DNA of 64,000 nucleotides from Liolophura sinensis. Lineage: Eukaryota > Mollusca > Polyplacophora > Chitonida > Chitonidae. How positions within the stretch are numbered: position 1 is the stretch's first letter; every line of letters starts with the position of its first letter. Of the stretch, positions 11,020-22,410 are shown piece by piece. The stretch lies in NCBI RefSeq assembly GCF_032854445.1, contig NC_088302.1:31839979-31903978 (forward strand), given 5' to 3'. A model generated the notes under the pieces. That model worked only from the letters and a program-made list of their open reading frames with translations, did not search any database and was not told the DNA's origin. The position numbers and the translations under genes were made by a program.

Positions 11020-13215
11020 AGCATATTGGATCTCCTATTTCTCCCATGATGCGAAGAATTTGGTAAGAGAACACAAACCCTACATCCGTCAGATCTCTAA
11101 TTAAGGGCTTAGTGACAGAACACAAACCCTACATCCATCAGATCTCTAATTAAGGGCTTAGTGACAGAACACATATCCTACATTCATCAGAAGGGCTTAG
11201 TGACAGTACTTAAAACCCTACATTCATCAGAAGAGCTTAGTGACAGTACTCAAAACCCTACATTCATCAGAAGAGCTTAGTGACAGTACTCAAAACCCTA
11301 CATTCATCAGATCTCCAATTAAAGGCTAAGTGACAGCACACAAACCTTACATCCACCGGATCTCCAATTCGGGGCTAAATGACAGAACACAAAATCTACA
11401 TCCACCAGATCTCCAATTAAGGGCCTAGTGACAGTACACAAACCCTTCATCTATCAGATCTCCAATAAAGGGCTTATTGACAGTACGCAAACCTTACATC
11501 CATCAGATCTTCAATAAAGGGCTTAATGACAGTACGCAAACCCTACATCCATCAGATCTCCAATAAGGGTTTAATGACAGAACACAAACCCTACATCCAT
11601 CAGATCTCCAATAAATCCTTAATGACAGCACAGAAACCCTACATCCATCAGATCTCCGACTAAGGGTTTACTGACAGTACACAAACCAACACAATATCCA
11701 ATATAGGGCCATCTATCAGATCTCCAATAAAGGGCTTATTGACAGTACGCAAACCTTACATCCATCAGATCTTCAATGAAGGGTTTAATGACAGTACGCA
11801 AACCCTACATCCATCAGATCTCCAATAAGGGTTTAATGACAGAACACAAACTCTACATCCATCAGATCTCCAATAAAGGGCTTATTGACAGTACGCAAAC
11901 CTTACATCCATCAGATCTTCAATAAAGGGCTTAATGACAGTACGCAAACCCTACATCCATCAGATCTCCAATAAGGGTTTAATTGGATCTCCTATTTCTC
12001 CCATGATGCGAAGAGTTTGGTAAGAGAACACAAACCCTACATCCATCAGATCTCCAATAAAGCCTTAATGACAGAACACAAACTCTACATCCATCAGATC
12101 TCCAATAAAGGGCTTATTGACAGTACGCAAACCTTACATCCATCAGATCTTCAATAAAGGGCTTAATGACAGTACGCAAACCCTACATCCATCAGATCTC
12201 CAATAAGGGTTTAATGACAGAACACAAACCCTACATCCATCAGATCTCCAATAAAGCCTTAATGACAGCACAGAAACCCTACATCCATCAGATCTCCGAC
12301 TAAGGGTTTACTGACAGTACACAAACCAACACAATATCCAATATAGGGCCATCTATCAGATCTCCAATGAAGGGCTTATTGACAGTACGCAAACCTTACA
12401 TCCATCAGATCTTCAATAAAGGGTTTAATGACAGTACGCAAACCCTACATCCATCAGATCTCCAATAAGGGTTTAATGACAGAACACAAACCCTACATCC
12501 ATCAGATCTCCAATAAAGCCTTAATGACAGAACACAAACTCTACATCCATCAGATCTCCAATAAAGGGCTTAATGACAGAACATAAACACTACATCCATC
12601 AGGTCTTAAGGGCTTAATGACGGAACACAAGCCCTACATCCATCAAATCCCCAATTAGGGCGTAGTGACAGCAAAACAAACTCTACATCCATCAGATCTC
12701 CAATAAAGGGCTTAATGACCGTACACAAACCCTACAACCATCAGATCTTCAATTAAAGGCTTAGTGACAGTACACAAACTGTACATCCATCAGATCCCTA
12801 CAAATCTCACTTACGCATACACATTGTGTAGGGCTTCATGACAGCACACAAACCGTGCATCCATCAGGTCTCCCATTAAGGACAGTACACAAAACCTACA
12901 TCCATCAGATCTCCCTTTAAGGACTTTAAGGACACAAACCCTACATCCATCAGTTCTCTAATTAAGGGTTTAGTGACAGTCCACAAACCCTACATCCATC
13001 CGGTCTCCAATTAAGGAGAGTACATAAACCCTACATCCATCAGGTCTCCAATTAAGGGCTTAGTGACAATCCACAAACCCTACATCCACCAGGCCTCCAA
13101 TTAGTGACAGTACACAAACCCCACTTCCATTAGATCTCCAGTTAAGGGCTTACTGACAATACACAAACACTATGTAGGCACCAGATCTCCAATTATAAGG
13201 GCTTTGATACAGTAA
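11020..13215. repeat. About 49-bp satellite with higher-order duplications
   Basis: More than 40 copies of a unit built from CAGATCTCCAATAAAGGGCT, TAATGACAGTACACAAACCC and TACATCCAT. Units vary by small indels (TTAAGGGCTTAGTG, GGGTTTAATG). A distinctive variant containing ACCAACACAATATCC recurs at about 11,687 and 12,327, 640 bp apart. An entry sequence (ATTGGATCTCCTATTTCTCC) recurs at 11,025 and 11,982. Block duplications inside the array therefore contributed to its growth. The array has no coding capacity. Confidence 0.95.
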
Positions 13216-14884
13216 CACAGTTTGTAACATATATTTAATTCATAACTTTGAGCATCCCGGTTCCACTGAAGGATCAGGAGATGATAAATAACATGGAGCT
13301 AAATAAGCGAAATGCTGCTCTTTGCCACTTTCTACATTTAAAATACTACAGGACAATGAAACTATCCTATTTGAAGATTAGGCACATTCTGATTACTTTT
13401 TCAGAAAAAATCCTACCTTAAAGCTATTTTTGTCATTATTTATGCCCAAATCTTATTCTAATGCTATTTCACCTGGGTTAAATTTGGTTTGTTTTCACCT
13501 TCAGTTTTCTAGCCACTTGAATAAAGAGTGTACTGATGATTGGCTCAGAGCAGCTATGACATCACTGCAAAACTATGAATAAAAAGGGGGTCCTTTCTAC
13601 GGATAATGCGCTAAACTATATGTAATACAAAGGAAGGATTATTCAATCGACGTCATGCTGACAGGAAGTATTGCTGTGGACCAAAAATAGTGCTTTGTTC
13701 ATAATCAGAAACTTGCATATGCAAATTAGGCGTTGATGACGTCACAAATCTGTTTAACGAGCCCTGCCTTCGAAATGCTGGGTATGAACCAAACCAGCCT
13801 GTCTGAGTCGGTTAGAAGCTATGACGTTGCGGGGCATTTGGGCAACATGCATACAGTGACACCCTGTAGTGTAGCCTCCCATCCACCCATGTATGCGTGC
13901 TATACGTACATACATATGTACTCTAAATCTGTTTAAGGCTTACGCTACGTGAATAGCACAACGTTGTTTAATAGGGCGTGGATTTTCACTTACGTGTGTG
14001 TTCATGTAATGTATATATGCACAGCTTGGCATTACAGTAACAGTTTGCACTGACACAGTGAAGTTGAAGAACGAGTTGTCAATAGTCCTTCCACACTATA
14101 TTATGTATACTGTACTTCCTTGTAAACTTTATACATTAAGCACTGTACAAACAAAGTACGTCTCACAAGTGTAAAATGTGTTTTTGCAAAACATTTCGTA
14201 TATTCTCAAGTAAAATTCATAATCTCGTGATAAGATTCATAATAAATTCGTGAACTTCAGAGTTCACTATCGCATAAAACATTTCGTATCTAAACAGTAA
14301 AATGACCTAAAGGATTCACCCGTCAACTAGATTTCATCATGGAATACTGTATCAAAGACTCGAGCATATGTACATACACAGAAATGGCATTAAGACGCGA
14401 TTCCATCAGAAAACCAAAGTAAAACATATACATGTACATGTACATATGAACTGAGTGACCATCTTGGCTATGTTCATAGCAGATTTGAAGAAGAATATAT
14501 ACTCACGTTCTCTATAGAAACACTGCCGTCATACAGCACCATCTGCACGTGACCCATTTAACATATAGAACGACTTTGGACTCTTTATACAAATACACAC
14601 ATTTCGTTTTTAAACGTAACTATACCATACAGTACAGTGTGTACCATGCATATATATGCAGGTGGCGATATGTTACCTATATACGTATATAAATAATGAT
14701 TACGCCTTGTAATCCGGCGCCACAAAGCAACCATCGGCTAAGGTTCAGTGTGCCTATCATGGTTATCTATATACACATTGAAGATATCTGTTGCCATTTG
14801 ATAGTTACAATCAACTTAGCCTGTACACTCAAAAATCAATCTGTCTATGTGATGCGAGGATATAATCTGTTATTATAAGACATT
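13216..14884. other. Unassigned AT-rich stretch
   Basis: Only short frames without domains (13,733-13,936 and 14,696-14,878). A GACGTCA motif lies near 13,738. TA-rich and ACATGTACATGTAC-type short repeats lie near 14,430. Nothing else is recognised. Confidence 0.5.
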
Positions 14885-15045
14885 ATTCAGTCAAATTCAA
14901 CACATTATCCTGTTAGTCTAACAGAATCTTTATGTTGAATTAATAGGATATGCATGATGTGTTATATTGAACAGAATAATCTGCTGCAATGACAGAATAC
15001 ATTCTAGCATCACTCAGACAACAGACTTTCTGTTAAAATTAAGAG
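14885..15045 (-). repeat. Unclassified interspersed repeat, copy 2
   Basis: This is the inverted partner of 8752-8915. Read on the minus strand it repeats AGTCTGTT, GTGATGCTAGAATGTATT, CAGCAGATTATTCTGTTCAA, CCTATTAATTCAA and AGACTAACAGGATAATGTGT. The unaligned flanks on both sides suggest these are near the element's ends. Confidence 0.65.
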
Positions 15046-15564
15046 ATTACTTTTCAGTTTATATTGACACCGGCCATGTTTTCTTGCTCTCGCCTGTCAG
15101 TGCTGAGCGCGAAGCAGGGCAGTAACATGTACCATTTTCAAAGTCAGTGGTATGATCAGACCCAAGTTAGATCCCTGGTCTCTCGACTGCGAGGCTGGCG
15201 CTCTAACAATTTAGCCATATATATGGTATATACATTTGCTATTTGTCAAAGTTTGGAAGACTATACAGGTTTTTACTCTGGTAATCATAAGATCAGTCAT
15301 ATCGGGGCACGTACTCACGAAGCCCTGGTAGTGTTGTGTGAACGTGAATCTCAAGGCGACTAAGTTGAAAATGTTATGTTGTCACGCAATCAGAGTCCGT
15401 ATCGTATATATATAATCGAGGGTCGCGGGGTTCAGTCAATGACGGGGCAATATTTATCAAGCATTACTCCTTTCTAATGTGGATGTTAAGGCTTTTTTCA
15501 GGCGTTGTACATAGGAACGCATTTTTTACCACAGGTGTTGCTGTGATAATTTATTATGTGGACG

Positions 15565-15812
15565 TCCTCGGATACCCAACGGTCAGAGCGTCCGCCTCTG
15601 AGTCGGGAGACCTGGGATCAATCCAGGGTGGGAGCATACCAAAGACTTCAAATATGGTACTTGTTGCTGCTTCGTTTGGCGCTCAATATTAAGAGGCTAG
15701 AGCAAGGAAACAGGGCTGATGGCCTGCCACAATAATGCTGGTCGCCGTCGTATATAAGTGAAATATTCTTCAACATGTCGTAAAACTGCATTCATATAAA
15801 TAAATAAATATC
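15565..15812 (+). repeat. tRNA-derived SINE, composite copy
   Basis: The head resembles Pol III boxes: GGTCAGAGCGTCCGCCTC (A-box-like) followed by GGGATCAATCCAGGG (B-box-like). The middle resembles family B in reverse sense (GTTTGGCGCTCAATATTAAG). The tail is family A: ATAATGCTGG, CGTCGTATATAAGTGAAATA and ATAAATAAATAAATA. The mix of family B body and family A tail suggests either a chimeric SINE or two insertions side by side. The tail abuts the LINE remnant. Confidence 0.6.
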
Positions 15813-15814
15813 GG

Positions 15815-16870
15815 AAAACCATCGACACGCGGCAAGTTTCCTCTCATACAGAAATGTATATAACCTACAGCAGGCCTTGAATGAAATTACCAGATGGAGC
15901 AAACTGTGGGGATGTCGCTTCTCTCCAGCTAAGTCCGAAGCAGCCTTATTAGAGTTATCGGTACCACTTCTTATAGAGAACAGTGCAGTTAATGTCTTTT
16001 CATCATTCAGTTTTCTCGGTGTTGTATTTGACAAGAGACCTACATGGTCAAAACATATTGAAATGATTGTTACAAAATGTCAGAAGGTCCTTCACCTTAT
16101 GCAGGCTGTATCTGAGTTGGAGGGGGGGGGGGGGTGCAGATAAATCCTGCCTTCTAATCTTGTATAGAGCGCTGATAAGATCGCGTCTAGACTAATGTTG
16201 TGAAGCTTTTGACTCTGCTTGCTTATCTCTTGAATGTAAATTGGATGCTGTTCAATGTGCTACTCTCAGGATTTGTACAGGGATGCTTAAGACCACCCCT
16301 CTTAATGCTTTACAAGTGATATGTAATGAGTGCAACAGGTTTACAACCCAAAGAACTAAACCTTTTCATGATCTCATTTGTGCAGGGGTGCATAGACCGT
16401 GTATGGAGTCTGTGCTTAAGCCGGTAAGAAATGTGCAAAACGTGTTCCAAGCACTTGGAAACTACATTGTCAGTTGCCATAGGTTCTGATTTTTTTTTCT
16501 TTGAGACCTTGGTGGTGTGCAATGTTTCAGGTGATGTTCTGTCGCAGTGCCATAATTACTCTCTGCGTGCTTTGGATTTAACCTACTTGTGCCTTTTGTC
16601 ATGAGCTGTAATCTTGTTTCGATTTCTTTTCTGCATGAAATACTGCTTGTGTATATTGATGTGTTTTATTATTGCTTTCATGATCAGAATTCCACTTTGC
16701 ATTTTTCTGGTTTAGTCCATTTGCGGTTGTGTGCTGTTGTTATGAACTGTTTTTGCTGTGCCTACGTTTTGTTTGTTTTGCCATGATCTGTAATTGATGC
16801 TGTTGTATTGCTTTGGCGTGAATCATTCCAATGAATGGAACGCCAATAATATTAAACTGTCTGTCTGTCA
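15815..16870 (+). mobile_element. Decayed non-LTR retrotransposon (LINE) 3' fragment
   Basis: Translating the plus strand in pieces gives the distal reverse-transcriptase and thumb region of a LINE. Recognisable pieces are LQQALNEITRWSKLWG, then FSFLGVVFDKRPTWSKHI, then CQKVLHLMQAVS, DKSCLLILYRALIRSRLD and LDAVQCATLRICTG. A poly-G run at about 16,123 shifts the frame and a TAA follows RLD, so the copy is dead. The 3' region continues to AATATTAAACTGTCTGTCTG at about 16,870, a short tandem CTGT tail of the kind that ends some non-LTR elements. The catalytic F/YxDD box lies upstream and is missing, so the copy is 5'-truncated. Confidence 0.85.
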
Positions 16871-18837
16871 TCTCCAAAAGGCCATAGTAAGAGTAAAACA
16901 GTTCCATTGTTTTTATGGACGCTGTCCTCGACATGCTAAATCTTGTTCACACAACTTATATTACAGTGACCCAGTTACTTATTTATCTATATCGATGATT
17001 TATATATCCCTGTATACGTCGATAAATCGGGATTTCGGATGATTTAACGAAAAAGCAGCAGTTTTCTGCTACCTTGTTAACATAATGCGATTTATCGCAT
17101 CGACTCATCGCACGATGTAAGAAGAGTTGCTGTTTTGTGGAATTTGATTAGCTTTCGACCCAAAATAAGTTCACGAGTTTCTGTTGTGTTGAATGCCGAG
17201 AGTTGTTTCAACATATTTCAACAAACGTTGAACAGGGCTTATATTACTACTAATGCTAATAAAGTAAGTTTGAGTGGAGAGACCATTGAATACTATCTAT
17301 CCAAAACTACTTTTATATAGTTTAACATAGATTCTTTTTACTAAATGGCCACCATATAGAATGCAAACATTAGATTTCCATACATTCAGTATGAAAGAAT
17401 CTAAAATAAATGAACATATAAATTTAGTGTGAAAAATCTAAATAAATAAATATATAAATTTAGTAGGAAAAAATCTAAAATAAATAAATAGCCTTGGACA
17501 TAGTTTTCAATGGTCTTAACAATGACGTTTACTTTTATTTATTTTTTTTTTTTGTATCAGTTTAACGCCGACAATTCCGGGCAAAGTCACATGCTTAGAG
17601 GTTGTTAAGTCAGGTGCAACATTCTCACATAAATCGTAGTTAATTCTAAAGCAGTTTCAGACCCAATCCCAGACTTTTGATCTCAGTGCTGTGTAGGCCT
17701 AATTACAATGTGCATCCTTTAATACACATTTTCTACCTACCTTTTCCGGAGAACTGCTAATGAAAACGTTGATATACGACATTTTTTCTCAACCCTCTTT
17801 ACTAGGCGAGAATGTCGTCTGAAAATTATGCAGTTTGATTGAGGAGATAAAATCTCAAGGAAATTTACCCCATACATATGTACATCAGTTGGCGGAGCAA
17901 TGCCTAGGGGGCCTCCGGTATGTAGAATTACTGACGTATTTGTTTAAAAACGATTCATGCTTTATCAAAGCTGCACGCTGTCTACGTATGGTAATGTCAC
18001 TGTCGTCTTGCCATATAAGAATAGACACCCTAATAACTACAAAATCAACCAAAGGAATAACGATGTGTTATTCACGGTGTATAGTTTCAAGTTTTCAAGT
18101 TATCACATGGATAATTCGTGATCTTGTACTAGTATGTAATTTAAAGATATCGAATGAATTAATGGTTAAGGTGTAAAGCCTTCGGCAGTACTTCAGCGAT
18201 ATCGTGGCTAGAACCAGTAGGCAGTTGTCTTTCGACATAAGAATGACAGCACCCTTGACAAATTCAGAACAAACAGTTAACGGACGCTTTTTAAAATAGC
18301 TAAACAGGTCATTTAAAATTCGAAAATATGTAAATTAGATATAATTTGTATAAAACACCCTTAAAATAAATTAAAATTTAACTATAGCAACAATGTCATA
18401 TGGAAATAGAGTCAACTCTCCTGCACACTCAACACATTTGGGGGCATATATTGGGCTCAGAAACAGATTCCACAAAGGCATTTCTGACTTACGTCAAAAT
18501 CTGGAATACAATCTTAAAGCTTGATTATTTGTATAGGCTTTAGACATGGAAATTTTGTCCACCTCATTAAGTTTATACTAAGACAAATGTGTTCAAATTT
18601 CATCTTCTTGTAGCAAGAACTAAGCGTGGAGTTTTTAAATTTTGACTTATTCAAGAACGGCTTTGTGGACTCGGGCCCTCTTTTACTCAGGAGACCCCGT
18701 AGGAACATTAGGTGTTGTATAAATATATCCTTAAGTAAACATACATGTGTTTAATTTTTAAGAGATCTCTATTGGTTCAAAAGACTTGTCCAAGCTAAAT
18801 GCATGGGCTGGTATACATGTCATATGGAAAGTGGATT
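16871..18837. other. Unassigned AT-rich stretch
   Basis: A short AT repeat with units like AAATCTAAAATAAATAAATA lies at 17,395-17,490. A T-run lies at 17,539. The 113-codon plus frame at 17,835-18,176 has no recognisable domain, signal or splice context. I do not call it a gene. Confidence 0.45.
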
Positions 18838-19066
18838 TATTATCGTTACTAGGGATTACGCTTTCTTGAATATAGCACAGGTTCTAGTGCTAAAAATTGG
18901 TTGAGACCAATGCGGGTTTCGAACCAGCGACCTCAGAGTCAGACACCAAATCACCAGCAACACATGTCAGTCGTGTAGACCACAAGACCAGTTAATGGGC
19001 CTCCCAACTTTTAACACTGGAATCTGCGCTATATTCAGAAAGTGTAATCCCTAATAACGATAATAG
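18838..19066 (-). mobile_element. TIR-bounded element with tRNA-like core
   Basis: Terminal inverted repeats of about 36-39 bp: the left end begins TATCGTTACTAGGGATTACG and the right end is the reverse complement of a near-identical sequence, with the ends converging on GCTATATTCA. The interior on the minus strand contains TGGTCTACACGAC (A-box-like) and, further on, GGTTCGAAACCCGC (a near-perfect B box), as in a tRNA or tRNA-derived SINE. SINEs lack inverted ends and MITEs normally lack Pol III boxes, so the combination is odd. It may be a MITE that captured a tRNA sequence, or a SINE inserted in a MITE. Confidence 0.65.
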
Positions 19067-19239
19067 TGTTAAATGCATTGAGTGTAAGGTATATACGGTG
19101 CAAAAGGTGCGCTCAGTGAAGTTCATCTGCGTGTTATTGCCATGGCAACCAGTGCTGTAGGCATAAGGTTGCTATCGAAGTTATGTGGTTCATTGAAATC
19201 TCAGATAGTGTATGAACACGTCAAGAAATTGTCACGTTG

Positions 19240-19470
19240 GGAAAATATGACTAAAAGAAAATCTTGTAATTAAAATATAACGAAAGGAATGTGTGTAAAA
19301 ACCCATGTAGATAGCGGTAAACCACTTTTACCACGGCATGTCGTCACCTAAAACTGAAAAAAGCCGGTTAAACGAATTATGACACATCTTGATGGAGTTA
19401 TGATTACACTAAGCGCAGAAGAGCATTTTGCGTTTTAAAGCAACGAGAGGCTAAACTGCATCGCCCTTAA
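19240..19470 (+). repeat. Dispersed repeat family D, copy 1
   Basis: This aligns in the same orientation with 22,175-22,410. Shared landmarks are ACTAAAAGAAAATCTTGTAA, TGTAGATA, CCACGGCATGTCG or CCACAGCATGTCG, GGTTAAACG then ATTATGACACAT, GCGCA then AGAGCAT, and GTTTTAA. The copies are well diverged. I see no inverted ends or coding frame. Confidence 0.6.
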
Positions 19471-19849
19471 CTGCATATGCGTTTGTATTTCCGAGGTTAG
19501 GGTGGGGTCATTGTGCGTAACGTTGAACTCAATAATGTTTTATGTAGACTCGATTTTCAGCTGTTAACCTATGGGTTGCCAGTTCTAGATCCGATATATA
19601 TTAAACCATGATTTAAAACAATAATATATGGAACACCTGACCTGCACTATACATGTCTTACACGTAGTTTACGCTGGTTTCATATTTCACCGCCAGCAGG
19701 AGAATGCCGAATTGGTAAACGAAATATCAACTGGGTTTCATAAAGATAGTTATATTGCACATACACTAACCAAACGTGGTATAGCCTACACGTGACTACA
19801 CTACATGCCCTACATGAAAATTATATTAGGTCCACATTTCTCCTCTGAA

Positions 19850-20195
19850 AGGGTGAGTGAGTGCTTGGGGTTTAACGTCATACTTAACAATTTTTTCGTT
19901 CATATGATGACGAATTAGTCCTTAGTGCATGTAATATGCCTCCTTGTTGCAGGACGGATTCCCGCCGCTCTTGTCTAGTGCTGCTTCACTGAGACGACTT
20001 ACCGAAGGCAAGTAAGCCACACCGCACGAGCCATTATACTGATATGGGTCAACCAGTCGTTACACTATCTCTTTCATGCTGAACGCCAAGCGAGGGAGTT
20101 ACAACTTCGTTTAAGGTTTTAGGTGTGACCCGACCCAGGATTGACCCTTGATCTGCCGCTCCTGAAGCGGGCACTCTACCAGCTGACACCTCTAT
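19850..20195 (-). repeat. tRNA-derived SINE, family B, near full length
   Basis: On the minus strand the head reads TGTCAGCTGGTAGAGTGCCC (A-box-like) and GGGTCAATCCTGGGTCGGGT (B-box-like). The body follows with CTCGCTTGGCGTTCAGCATG, CTGGTTGACCCATATCAG, GTCTCAGTGAAGCAGCACTA and CCTGCAACAAGGAGGCATAT. The tail is TTAAGTATGACGTTAAACCC then CACTCACTCACC. It is a Pol III type retroposon related to the copies at 6735 and 37,450. Confidence 0.85.
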
Positions 20196-20274
20196 AGGGC
20201 GAATATCGAACTTGATGCTGAACCGTTGACTGGCTTCATACAGACACAACTTTTAATACCCCTATTTGCCAATA

Positions 20275-20512
20275 GGGCCTCCGTGGCTCAGTCGATCAGC
20301 GCGCTAGCGCAGCGTAATGACCCAGGAGTCTCTCACCAATGCGGTCGCTGTGAGTTCAAGTCCAGCTTATGCTGGCTTCCTCTCCGGTCGTACGTGGGAA
20401 GGTCTGCTAGCAACCTGCGGATGGTCGTGGGTTTCCCCCCGGGCTCTGACCGGTTTCCTCCCACTATAATGCTGGCCGCCGTCGTACAAGTGAAATATTC
20501 TTGAGTACGGAA
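20275..20512 (+). repeat. tRNA-derived SINE, family A
   Basis: The head GGGCCTCCGTGGCTCAGTCG contains an A box and GAGTTCAAGTCCAGC contains a B box. The body has CCTCTCCGGTCGTACGTGGG and ATGGTCGTGGGTTTCCCCCC, then CACTATAATGCTGGCCGCC. The tail (AAGTGAAATATTCTTGAGTA) lacks the ATAAATA repeats. A poly-T run of about 28 bases follows at 20,561. A short GCGCTAGCGC palindrome sits after the A box, as in the copy at 51,071. Confidence 0.9.
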
Positions 20513-21430
20513 TTCTTGACGGCACATGACTTTCTTCCTGATGTTCACCGGAAGGAAGGAATTTTTTTTTTTTTTTTTTTTTTTTTTTGGAACACTATTT
20601 CAGTAATCTTTCACTCATGGGTAAAAAGAGTTATTCCAACATTAAGTGTCGTGATTAGAGTTGGATAAACTTCCTTTGACATCAGAGTTGCTAACTTCTG
20701 ATAGTATGGTCCATAAAGCCCACCTTAGAAGTCAAATGTTTGAGAGCCTTTAACTTTTTTCACAAAATTATGAAAAAAAAATAAATAAAAGTATATTTAC
20801 GCATAGTTTTAAGTGGTCTACTTAGGGATACCTACCTCCATTTTTAGAGACCTTTTCCTTTAAAAAGAAAAAATAATTGAGAAATAATGTTCGCGTCAGG
20901 GTAGTCTAACGGTAGTTTTACATCAAATCGATGTGGAAGAGTTATATTTTAGGTCGAAGGCGAAGCCATTTGTCAACAAATGTTGATAAATAACAAAACA
21001 ATAACAATATCACAGATATGTGTTTATGCTTATTATAAGTAAGCAAATAAATATATTATCATTTATATGTTGAAGGTATCATGAGGATAAATATGATTTG
21101 CGTTTATTGTATTGTGAAATACAACGGATGGCTATCACAATTTAAATTTGTAATGACGCAATCTGTACAAAGATACATGTACATTAAACCAGCCTCTGTT
21201 TCACTCAGTGCGCCGTATCAGTTACGTAAAATATACACGTCACACCCATGCATAAAGGTCACATGATGTACCAAATTTGAAGATCTGGGTCAACGGCAAT
21301 ATATTGGCGGCAGTCAGAGAGAAAACATGAGTAAATGGACTGAATATTATGAAAAAAAAAACAACAGTTTAACTCTGATAAACATCAAACAAGGATTGGG
21401 AGTTGAAAAGGACGATCTGCAGCCAGTCCG
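20513..21430. other. Poly-T run and unassigned AT-rich DNA
   Basis: A homopolymer of about 28 T lies at 20,561-20,588. No exon, RNA gene or element is recognised in the rest. Confidence 0.6.
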
Positions 21431-21870
21431 CTATCCAGAGGATGTGAAGTTGATATGAACTCTGCTGTTATTTATTGTTGCATTGTTGAACAGCCCTCCA
21501 AAACTTTGAGGCGTGACTGAAAACTGGGATTTTGCCATTTGGATGGAATTGCTACTGTTACGTGTAACATTACAGTCGACAGCGTCGGACATTTGCACTG
21601 GAGTGGCGTAACTGACATGGGAGTATTTTCACTCAACGGCATTTTCACTTTCAACATTTTCTGATAACACACTTAAAGCATGCAGGATATTACTGATTTC
21701 ACGGCTTTTTGAAACGGACGGTTTGGTGACATAACTCCGTGCACTGGATTCATTGTGGTGGCCCGTCACAGATAATAACGTCCATCGCAGAAACCCCGGC
21801 ATCAGCAAAAACTGTGGCTGTCGTAGCCCGGACGCAGTGATTCGTTTACCGGCGGTTAAGTTTTGCATTG
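21431..21870 (-). pseudogene. Broken Crypton-like tyrosine recombinase, C-terminal part
   Basis: Pieces in three frames of the minus strand read as the C-terminal half of the tyrosine-recombinase (DUF3504-like) domain found in Crypton transposons and related host genes. One frame gives LRATTATVFADAGVSAMDVI (the LRAT arginine motif). A second gives TGHHNESSARSYVTKPSVSK, with the GH box and the RSY tyrosine motif, then SREISNILHALS. A third gives FGGLFNNATINNSRVHINF before a TAG at 21,433. At least two frame changes and missing N-terminal catalytic parts make it a pseudogene. The assignment is by motif recognition only. Confidence 0.6.
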
Positions 21871-22174
21871 CTCATATTTAGTATACTGTTGCGCAATTAT
21901 GTTTGAGCTAAGCCCAAAATTGAAGACGTAATTAGCATATAGTTCAATCTAGTATTAAGTCTTTAAATACTTTTGAAGAACCGGACGGTGCACGCGACAG
22001 GATCAAGTTCCAGGATCGGGAATATAATGATCAATATGCAAGCTAGGATATAGTATAACATGGCCGACCGATCTCCACGATGTAGGCGCTACATTCAATG
22101 CTCTATAACAATTCATCTTCATATGATTCCGTGAAATATTAACACATACCATACAAGATTATCGGTTTTGAAAC

Positions 22175-22410
22175 TATGCGACTAAAAGAAAATCTTGTAA
22201 TAAAACCATAGGATCATAAACCTTGTAGATAATGGTTACCCACTTCAACCACAGCATGTCGACACGTACCTCTGAAAATTTCCCCAGAATGTGGGTTAAA
22301 CGGATTATAACACATTTCGATGAAGTGAATTATATGAGCGCATAAGAGCATCTTGCAGTTTTAAGACAAGATGAGACTTTGTAAACTGCACACATCGCGC
22401 CTTAAGGCCT
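22175..22410 (+). repeat. Dispersed repeat family D, copy 2
   Basis: Direct-orientation partner of 19,240-19,470, about 2.93 kb away, with the same ordered landmarks (ACTAAAAGAAAATCTTGTAA, CACAGCATGTCG, GGGTTAAACGGATTATAACA, AGCGCATAAGAGCATCTTGC). It could be a dispersed element or an old segmental duplication. Confidence 0.6.

Noticed and set aside
1-13215. CRISPR-like array in the tandem repeats
   Set aside because: Units are head-to-tail without unique spacers, and the DNA is animal.
17835-18176. 113-codon plus-strand frame
   Set aside because: Composition unremarkable, no domain and no exon boundaries.
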